Of a stretch of 64,000 nucleotides of DNA, positions 58,820 through 64,000 are shown piece after piece; within the stretch, counting starts at the first letter, position 1, and each line of letters begins with the position of its first letter. Under the pieces are notes generated by a model. The model did no database searches. It was not told where the DNA came from and was given only the letters and a program-made list of their open reading frames with translations. The DNA is from Eikenella halliae (GTDB lineage Bacteria > Pseudomonadota > Gammaproteobacteria > Burkholderiales > Neisseriaceae), in assembly GCF_001648475.1 (NCBI RefSeq), contig NZ_LXSQ01000028.1:70539-134538 (forward strand), in the 5' to 3' direction. The translations under genes and the position numbers were made by a program.

Positions 58820-59743
58820 ATGGAATCTATCATCGAACTGCGCCACCTCAAAACCCTGCTTGCCCTGGCCGAAACTGGCAGCGTGTCCCTGGCCGCCAAG
58901 CGCGTGTTCCTCACCCAATCCGCCTTGTCTCACCAAATCCGCGCCTTGGAAAACCACTTCGGCACACCGCTGTTCGAGCGCAAAACCACCCCCCTGCGTT
59001 TCACGCCCGCCGGCGAGCGGCTGTTGCAGCTGGCGCGCGAAGTGATGCCGCACCTGGCCGCAGCCGAGCGCGACCTGGCGCAGATTGCCGGTGGCGGTGC
59101 GGGCGAATTGCGGCTGGCGGTGGAATGCCACACCTGTTTCGACTGGCTCATGCCCGCTATGGGCGACTTCCGCCCGCTGTGGCCGAAGGTGGAGCTCGAT
59201 ATCGTGTCCGGCTTCCAGGCCGACCCGGTGGGGCTCTTGCTGCAACACCGCGCCGATTTGGCCATCGTGTCCGAAGCCGTGCCGCAGGCGGGCATCCGCT
59301 ACCAGCCGCTGTTTGCCTACGAGATGGTGGGCATCTGCGCCCAAGATCATCCCCTGGCGGCCAAACCCGTGTGGCAGGCGCAGGATTTCGCCGCCGAAAC
59401 CCTGATTACCTATCCCGTGCCCGACGATATGCTTGATTTGCTGCGCAAAATCCTGCTGCCCGCCGGCATCAACCCGCCGCGCCGCCACAGCGAGCTCACC
59501 ATCGCCATCATCCAGCTGGTGGCCAGCCGGCGCGGCATCGCCGCCCTGCCGTATTGGACGGTGATGCCCTATCTGGAAAAAGGCTACATCGTCGCCCGCA
59601 CCATCGGCAGCCCCCCGCTCACCAGCGAACTCTACGCCGGCATGCGCAGCGACGACGCGCATAAACGCTACCTCGACAACTTTTGCCAAATCATCCGCGA
59701 GCGCGGCTTTGCCGACCTGCCCGGGCTGAGCGTGCTGGAATAG
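58820..59743 (+). CDS. LysR-family regulator, MetR-like
   Basis: The 307-residue protein has the LysR helix-turn-helix (GSVSLAAKRVFLTQSALSHQ, about 20-39) and a substrate domain (about 90-290). The opening IELRHLKTLLALAETGSVSL and VECHTCFDWLMPAM are typical of MetR, the activator of methionine genes. No methionine gene is adjacent. An uptake word ends six bases before the ATG. Confidence 0.82.
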   Translation: MESIIELRHLKTLLALAETGSVSLAAKRVFLTQSALSHQIRALENHFGTPLFERKTTPLRFTPAGERLLQLAREVMPHLAAAERDLAQIAGGGAGELRLAVECHTCFDWLMPAMGDFRPLWPKVELDIVSGFQADPVGLLLQHRADLAIVSEAVPQAGIRYQPLFAYEMVGICAQDHPLAAKPVWQAQDFAAETLITYPVPDDMLDLLRKILLPAGINPPRRHSELTIAIIQLVASRRGIAALPYWTVMPYLEKGYIVARTIGSPPLTSELYAGMRSDDAHKRYLDNFCQIIRERGFADLPGLSVLE

Positions 59744-59939
59744 CGGCACGGGCGTTTTAAAAACTGGAGAAGCCTGTTCCTCTTTCCCGTGCGAGGGCAG
59801 GCGGCAATCCGGAGGTTTGTATGCGGATGCCGAGAGGCTACCTGAAAATGAGCGGGCGAATGCTGCCAAGCCATGCTTTGATTGTATTCAGGCATAATTT
59901 TCAGGTAGCCTTTACCCGAATCCACACCCGAGAGCCAAT
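59744..59939. other. Short gene-free stretch with two uptake words
   Basis: Uptake words near 59836 and 59899 in opposite orientation; no gene. Confidence 0.45.
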
Positions 59940-60272
59940 ATGTCTTCCGAACAACAAAACGACATCCTCAGCATCAACCAAGTGCAGCTGCTGCTCTCGG
60001 AAAAGCGCACCGCACTTTCGGTGATGCGCACGGGCATTGCCGTGCTGGCGCTGCCGCTTTCGATTTTCAGCGCGCTGATTGCCACTTCCAAGTGGTATAA
60101 CGTGGTGGAAGTGTGGCCGTTGCTCATGTTGGTGGTAGGTATCAATTTGGGTCTGGCGGTGTTCGGCATTTATCTGATCGCCCGCTCCATGCTGCGCATG
60201 CGCCAATACGACCGCCTGATTGCCGATATTAAGCACAGCCACGATTCGCTGCGGCGGCTGATTAAGTCGTAG
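59940..60272 (+). CDS. Small two-helix membrane protein (DUF202-like)
   Basis: The 110-residue protein has two hydrophobic helices (about 32-50 and 60-82) after RTALSVMRTGIAVLALPLSI, which resembles the DUF202/YidH pattern. Function unknown. Confidence 0.72.
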   Translation: MSSEQQNDILSINQVQLLLSEKRTALSVMRTGIAVLALPLSIFSALIATSKWYNVVEVWPLLMLVVGINLGLAVFGIYLIARSMLRMRQYDRLIADIKHSHDSLRRLIKS

Positions 60273-60329
60273 GCAGGGTATGCCGCGCTGAACAGAAAAC
60301 TGTGTTTTGGGAGGCGGATAGGGTTGCCT

Positions 60330-60433
60330 TATAGTGAATTAACAAAAACCAGTACGGCGTTGCCTCGCCTTGCCGTACTATTTGTACTGTCTGCGGCTCG
60401 TCGCCTTGTCCTGATTTTTGTTAATTCACTATA
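60330..60433. repeat. Correia-type 104-bp element, copy 2
   Basis: TATAGTGAATTAAC at one end and TTAATTCACTATA at the other, 104 bases, opposite orientation to copies 1 and 3. The core matches the other copies at nearly every base. Confidence 0.88.
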
Positions 60434-60486
60434 ACGATGTGGGGTACCTTCAGCGGCAAAGTGTCGCATCTTTCAATATGACAAAC

Positions 60487-60521
60487 AAAAAGGAGCCAGG
60501 GTAAACCCGGCTCCTTTTTTC
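60487..60521. terminator. Bidirectional terminator
   Basis: AAAAAGGAGCC and GGCTCCTTTTTT enclose an inner GGG/CCC stem. It lies between two converging genes and can act in both directions. Confidence 0.85.
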
Positions 60522-60577
60522 AGGTAGCCTGCCTGCGCGTTAAGGCTACCTGAAACGTGTTTCGGCAAAGCTCAAAA

Positions 60578-60991
60578 TCATCCCTGCCGCTTCTTGCACA
60601 GCAGCGCATCCAGCGACCATTTGCCGCCTCCGGCTGCCGCCAGATACAGGAACACGAAGCTGAACAGCGCCGCTGCCTCGCCGCCGTTCATAAACGGAAT
60701 CAGCGCGTGGCCGCCGTCGGCAACGTGGCCGATGAAATAAGCCACCGCCATCTGGCCGGAAAGGATAAATGCTGCCGGGCGGGTAAACAATCCGAGCAAC
60801 ACCAACAGGCCGCCGCCCAGCTCCAGCATACCGGCCACGCCGTAGAGCGAGAAGAGTTGCAAGCCGTCAAACATTTCCACGTGCGGCAGGCCGAGCAGCT
60901 TGGCCGAGCCGTGCAGCATAAACATATAGCCCGCCGCGATACGCAATACCGACAACACCATGCTGCGGCAGTTTTCCCAACGTGTATTCAT
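60578..60991 (-). CDS. DoxX-family membrane protein
   Basis: The 137-residue protein has four hydrophobic helices and the DoxX pattern (VLRIAAGYMFMLHGSAKLLG, then MLELGGGLLVLLGLFTRPAA). DoxX proteins are often linked to redox stress. It is transcribed away from the LysR gene at 61110, so it is a likely target of that regulator. Confidence 0.87.
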   Translation of the reverse strand: MNTRWENCRSMVLSVLRIAAGYMFMLHGSAKLLGLPHVEMFDGLQLFSLYGVAGMLELGGGLLVLLGLFTRPAAFILSGQMAVAYFIGHVADGGHALIPFMNGGEAAALFSFVFLYLAAAGGGKWSLDALLCKKRQG

Positions 60992-61109
60992 GATTTTTTC
61001 CTCTTGATACGTGAAACAATGTGAATTGGAAGTACCTGTGCAGTATAATCATTTCTCCATCGCGAAAACATAGCCTATCCAACAACATAGTTTTTCCCCA
61101 AGAGAAAAC

Positions 61110-62006
61110 ATGGATACCTTATTAAGCATGAAAGTGTTCTGCCAAGTGGTGCACAGCGGCAGCTTCACCCGCGCCGCCGAGCAGCTGGATATTTCCGTAC
61201 CCATGGCCAGCAAACACGTGGCGCATCTGGAAAAAAGCGTGAATGCCCGCCTGCTCTACCGCAACAACCGCCGCCTCAGCCTCACCGAGCAGGGCGAAGC
61301 CTACTACCGCGACTGCCTCTCCGCGCTCGACATCCTCGACCAGGCCGCCGCCCGTGCCGCAGGCAGCACCGCCCGGGTGCAGGGCCGGCTGCGCGTGAGC
61401 ATCCCCGTGTGGTTTGCCAACCCCATATTCGCCGCTTGGATTACCGAATACCGCCGCCGCTACCCCGACGTGTCGCTGCACCTCACGCTCACCAACCACA
61501 GCGTGAATTTAGACGGCGACGGCGAAGACGTGGCGCTGCGCCTCTCCAAGCAGCCGGCCGAAAATCTGATCGCCCGCGCCCTGGCCGAGATCGACTTCCA
61601 TTTGGTGGCCGCACCCGCCTATTTGGCCGAATACGGCACGCCCGCCGCCCCGCAGGATTTGGCGCAGCACCAAGCCATCCTGCCCAGCTACACCGACGTA
61701 TCCGGCCTCACCCTGCAAGGCCGTGGTGAAAAGCACGCCGTTCACCTGCAAGCCGCCATACACAGCAACAACACCCAAATGCTCTACCAGCTGGTGTGCG
61801 CCGGTGCCGGTATCGGCTACCTGCCCGAATGGCTGCTGCGCGCCGACCTGCAAACCGGCCGCCTGCGCCGCCTGCTGCCCGACTACCGCACCGCGCCTGT
61901 CCCCTTCTACGCCGTGTACACCCAACGCAAACTCTTGAGCGCGAAAGTGCGGAGTTTTATCGACTTTATGGTGGAGAAGACCGCGAGCGAACAGGCCGGT
62001 TTGTAG
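61110..62006 (+). CDS. LysR-family regulator, CrgA-like
   Basis: The 298-residue protein has the LysR helix-turn-helix (GSFTRAAEQLDISVPMASKH, about 17-36) and effector domain (about 90-290). Its overall look matches the large AaeR/CrgA subgroup. It diverges from doxX across a 118-base gap with a TATAAT at 61044. It probably controls doxX and itself. Confidence 0.87.
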   Translation: MDTLLSMKVFCQVVHSGSFTRAAEQLDISVPMASKHVAHLEKSVNARLLYRNNRRLSLTEQGEAYYRDCLSALDILDQAAARAAGSTARVQGRLRVSIPVWFANPIFAAWITEYRRRYPDVSLHLTLTNHSVNLDGDGEDVALRLSKQPAENLIARALAEIDFHLVAAPAYLAEYGTPAAPQDLAQHQAILPSYTDVSGLTLQGRGEKHAVHLQAAIHSNNTQMLYQLVCAGAGIGYLPEWLLRADLQTGRLRRLLPDYRTAPVPFYAVYTQRKLLSAKVRSFIDFMVEKTASEQAGL

Positions 62007-62022
62007 AATAGCCGGCCAAAGC

Positions 62023-62066
62023 AAAGGCTACCTGAAAACGCCAAATGGTTTCAGGTAGCCTTTTTT
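62023..62066. terminator. DUS-pair terminator after the LysR gene
   Basis: AAAGGCTACCTGAAAAC and TTTCAGGTAGCCTTTTTT flank a short loop. Confidence 0.8.
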
Positions 62067-62128
62067 ACTGTCTAATCCGTGCCGTGAACGCATACCGACT
62101 TGGGATGGCAGATTCCTTGTGGGCAAGG

Positions 62129-62232
62129 TATAGTGAATTAATAAAAATCAGGACAAGGCGACGAGCCGCAGACAGTACAGATAGTACGGCAAGACGAGGA
62201 AACGCTGTACTGGTTTTTGTTAATTCACTATA
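62129..62232. repeat. Correia-type 104-bp element, copy 3
   Basis: TATAGTGAATTAAT at one end and TTAATTCACTATA at the other, 104 bases. Core as in copy 1, same orientation. A DUS pair (62240-62291) follows. Confidence 0.87.
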
Positions 62233-62300
62233 AAGGAATAAGGCTACCTGAAAAACCGGCAATGCTGCCCTGCATTTTCAGGTAGCCTTTCAACGTGAAG

Positions 62301-62909
62301 CTACAGCTTCAGGGTCGCCCAATATTGCGGCAGGCGTTTGAGGCGTTGGCGGATGGCCTGGGCTTCGCTGTCGCCGTGTTCGGCGAGGAGGCGGGCGGCG
62401 AGGTCGAGGTAGGAGATGGCGGCCAGTTCGCTGTTTTCCTGATAATCGGCCGGGTCGGTGCGGCCGTCGGCGAACAGGTCTTCGGCATCTTCCAGCAGGA
62501 GGGTGAAGTCGCCCAGTATGGCGCGGCACATTTCCTGCACGGCTTGGCTGTTGCCGCGCCGTTTTTGCAGCCGCATCGCGACGTGCATGAAGGGGCCAAT
62601 TTCGGCGCGGTAGTGGGAAACCACGGCGAAGGCGGCGGTGCCCCAGCATTCAACGGCTTGCGGCAAAAGCTCGTAAAGCCTTTGCCGCTCGAGCCATTCG
62701 GCCAGGACGCGGGCGGTGTTTACGATTTGGTAGCCATCCCGCCACACGTCGGCGCTGATGGTTTGCTTGGGATAATCGTTGCTGTTGGCGGCCACGTGCT
62801 GGGCCTGGGTGTTGAGCTCTTTGAGGTAGGCTTTGATGGCGGGGATGTCGGGCGGGAGTTGGCAGAGGGTGTCGAGTTTGCTTTGATGTTTGTCTTTGTT
62901 TTTGCTCAT
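62301..62909 (-). CDS. Hypothetical helical protein (202 aa)
   Basis: The protein begins MSKNKDKHQSKLDTLCQLPP and is almost all helix, with repeats such as ERQRLYELLPQAVECWG and HVAMRLQKRRGN. I recognise no family. The ATG at 62909 is preferred to one five codons upstream. Confidence 0.65.
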   Translation of the reverse strand: MSKNKDKHQSKLDTLCQLPPDIPAIKAYLKELNTQAQHVAANSNDYPKQTISADVWRDGYQIVNTARVLAEWLERQRLYELLPQAVECWGTAAFAVVSHYRAEIGPFMHVAMRLQKRRGNSQAVQEMCRAILGDFTLLLEDAEDLFADGRTDPADYQENSELAAISYLDLAARLLAEHGDSEAQAIRQRLKRLPQYWATLKL

Positions 62910-63007
62910 GCTGTGCCTTTCCAAAATAGATTTCAGGTAGCCTGCCGCAGGGATAAAGGGCTATCTGAAAAGAGGATGGCGGCTTTCAGGTAGCCTGTTT
63001 GGGCTGC

Positions 63008-63451
63008 TTAATCCGCGCCGTTGGCAGCCAGCAGGAAGGCTTCGAGGCTTTCGGCTTCCTGAATGCACTCGCCGCTGTCGTGGTCGGGCAGCCATACCGC
63101 GCCGTCGTGCAGCATAAAGTAGTTGCCGCTGCCGTCGCCAGCGAAGGCGATGCCTTGTTGCAGCAATCCGGCGGGCAGGGTTTCGTGTCGGGCAAAATGG
63201 CGGCGCACCCATTTTGTGTTCTCCACCACCTGCGTCAAATCGTCGATTTCTATGCCCAGATAGCAGTTTGCGCCGAAACGCAGCAGCAGGGCGCGATACA
63301 GGGCGGGGAAGGGCGTGCCGAGCTGTTGTTCGGCAGCGGCAATTTCGGCTTCGGATACCGGCTCGCCCGAGAGGAATTCTTCCGCCATGCCATCTTGTTC
63401 GGCGTATTCGGCGCGGATAAGGGCTTCGAGTTGGTCGAGAAAGGCTGGCAT
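63008..63451 (-). CDS. SMI1/KNR4-family protein
   Basis: The 147-residue protein has the SMI1/KNR4 pattern (EPVSEAEIAAAEQQLGTPFP, then YLGIEIDDLTQVV, then FAGDGSGNYFMLH). In bacteria this fold is common among immunity proteins against toxins, but no toxin lies next to it. The ATG at 63451 is the only start with sense context. Confidence 0.82.
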   Translation of the reverse strand: MPAFLDQLEALIRAEYAEQDGMAEEFLSGEPVSEAEIAAAEQQLGTPFPALYRALLLRFGANCYLGIEIDDLTQVVENTKWVRRHFARHETLPAGLLQQGIAFAGDGSGNYFMLHDGAVWLPDHDSGECIQEAESLEAFLLAANGAD

Positions 63452-63514
63452 GTGACGGTTTCCTTGTGGTGACGGTAAGAGGGGGAGGCTACCTGAAAAC
63501 GGAGTAGGGCGGAT

Positions 63515-63594
63515 GAACATCGCCAGGCGACGGCGTCGGCTCGCCTTGGCGTACTCTCTCTGTAGGACTTGCGGTTCGCCGCTTTGTGGCATTT
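63515..63594. repeat. Decayed Correia-like core next to the IS630 end
   Basis: GGCGTCGGCTCGCCTTGGCG and a following TTGCGGTTCGCCGC resemble the core of the 104-bp elements with many changes. It ends at the TATAGT that begins the IS630-like end. Confidence 0.45.
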
Positions 63595-64000
63595 TATAGT
63601 CAATTAAAATCAAAATAGGACAGTAACGCATCGTCAAATCGGGCGTAATCAGACAATACGGTTCGAAGATACCGCTTAATATTCGCCCACACCTTCTCAA
63701 TCGGGTTGAGTTCGGGTGAATAAGGTGCAAGAGGCAATACCTTATGTCCCAATTTTTCTGCCATTTCCCGTAAGACACCCATACGGTGAAATCGTGCATT
63801 ATCTAAAATAATCACCGATTTTTGAGTCAATGCGGGCAGTAGGCATTGCTGAAACCACGCTTCAAAAAAGACTCCGGTCATCGTATTTTGATAAACCATC
63901 GGAGCAATCAGCCGGTTGCCGACTTGTGCGGACACCAGAGATAAGCGTTGGTATCTTTTTCCACTTATCTGCGCTTTCACTATTTGCCCTTTCGGGCTGC
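63595..64000 (-). mobile_element. IS630-type insertion sequence, partial
   Basis: The inner side holds the transposase gene, and the left end reads TATAGTCAATTAAAAT, which looks like a terminal inverted repeat beginning at a TA. The other end is outside the window. Confidence 0.7.
63600..64000 (-). CDS. IS630-family transposase, C-terminal part
   Basis: The frame is open through the right edge. The 133 visible residues include SVIILDNARFHRMGVLREMA (second catalytic Asp) and LAPYSPELNPIEKVWANIKR (catalytic Glu), the classical IS630 signature. The first Asp would be outside. The stop overlaps the end repeat. Confidence 0.92.
   Translation of the reverse strand, partial: SPKGQIVKAQISGKRYQRLSLVSAQVGNRLIAPMVYQNTMTGVFFEAWFQQCLLPALTQKSVIILDNARFHRMGVLREMAEKLGHKVLPLAPYSPELNPIEKVWANIKRYLRTVLSDYARFDDALLSYFDFN

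Larger units (their letters stand above)
60273..60577. other. Gap with Correia element and bidirectional terminator
   Basis: Holds the 104-bp element at 60330, the terminator at 60487 and a DUS pair (60521-60556). No gene. Confidence 0.6.

Noticed and set aside
1..64000. CRISPR array
   Set aside because: Repeated words are uptake sequences and Correia elements; there is no regular repeat-spacer spacing and no cas gene.
1..64000. tRNA or rRNA genes
   Set aside because: I scanned for T-loop and acceptor patterns and saw none that fold into a cloverleaf. A dedicated tRNA search should confirm this.

Overview
This window comes from the Neisseriaceae, most likely Eikenella. The main evidence is the 12-base word AGGCTACCTGAA, or its complement, which occurs dozens of times across the chromosomal part. 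It often forms inverted pairs after genes and also lies inside genes (smc, dprA, purB). This is the DNA-uptake-sequence dialect known from Eikenella. Gene content (dprA-smg-topA, aroQ-accB-accC, ratA-rnfH) and 104-bp Correia-type elements fit the same family.

Bases 1 to about 19,384 are one end of a Mu-like transposable prophage that continues beyond the left edge. Its transposition module is of the BcepMu type, with a rve-type transposase and an ExeA-like AAA ATPase. A leftward early operon runs from about 10.1 kb to 2.0 kb: regulators, DUF3102 protein, transposase A, ATPase B, small proteins, DUF3164, HU, GemA and a Mor-family activator. It ends at a perfect 22-bp palindrome, beyond which the head genes I (protease with internal scaffold start) and the major capsid gene continue leftward. 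Rightward from about 10.1 kb lie a small gene, a repressor, a secreted protein of unknown function, a lysis cassette (amidase, two small membrane proteins, overlapping i-/o-spanin), a TraR-type zinc finger, gp25- to gp27-like proteins, terminase, portal, F-like and G-like proteins, then a terminator and a probable phage end. The late genes, contiguous in Mu, are therefore split onto two diverging arms (G on one, I and capsid on the other). Each arm starts with the same unit: a TTTAAACCCGTTTAAA dyad, then a hairpin that contains the ribosome-binding site, then the first ATG. I read these as the phage's PI and Plys late promoters.

From 19.4 kb to 64 kb the window is mostly ordinary chromosome: cstA with its small partner; a hot-dog thioesterase and a fused glycosyltransferase/acyltransferase; rmuC; a barstar-like protein; purB; two lipoproteins; two orphan accessory genes, one like an NTF2-fold immunity protein; trpB; an EamA transporter behind a TPP riboswitch with its own terminator; a DNA glycosylase-like gene; aroQ-accB-accC; an S49 peptidase; a Rep-type helicase; ratA-rnfH; dprA-smg-topA, with an in-frame TAG in smg; a bactofilin with an M23 peptidase; smc; two LysR regulators; doxX; a SMI1/KNR4 protein; and a partial IS630-type transposase at the right edge. 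Three intact 104-bp Correia-type elements and several decayed relatives are scattered through it. I saw no rRNA, tRNA or CRISPR array.
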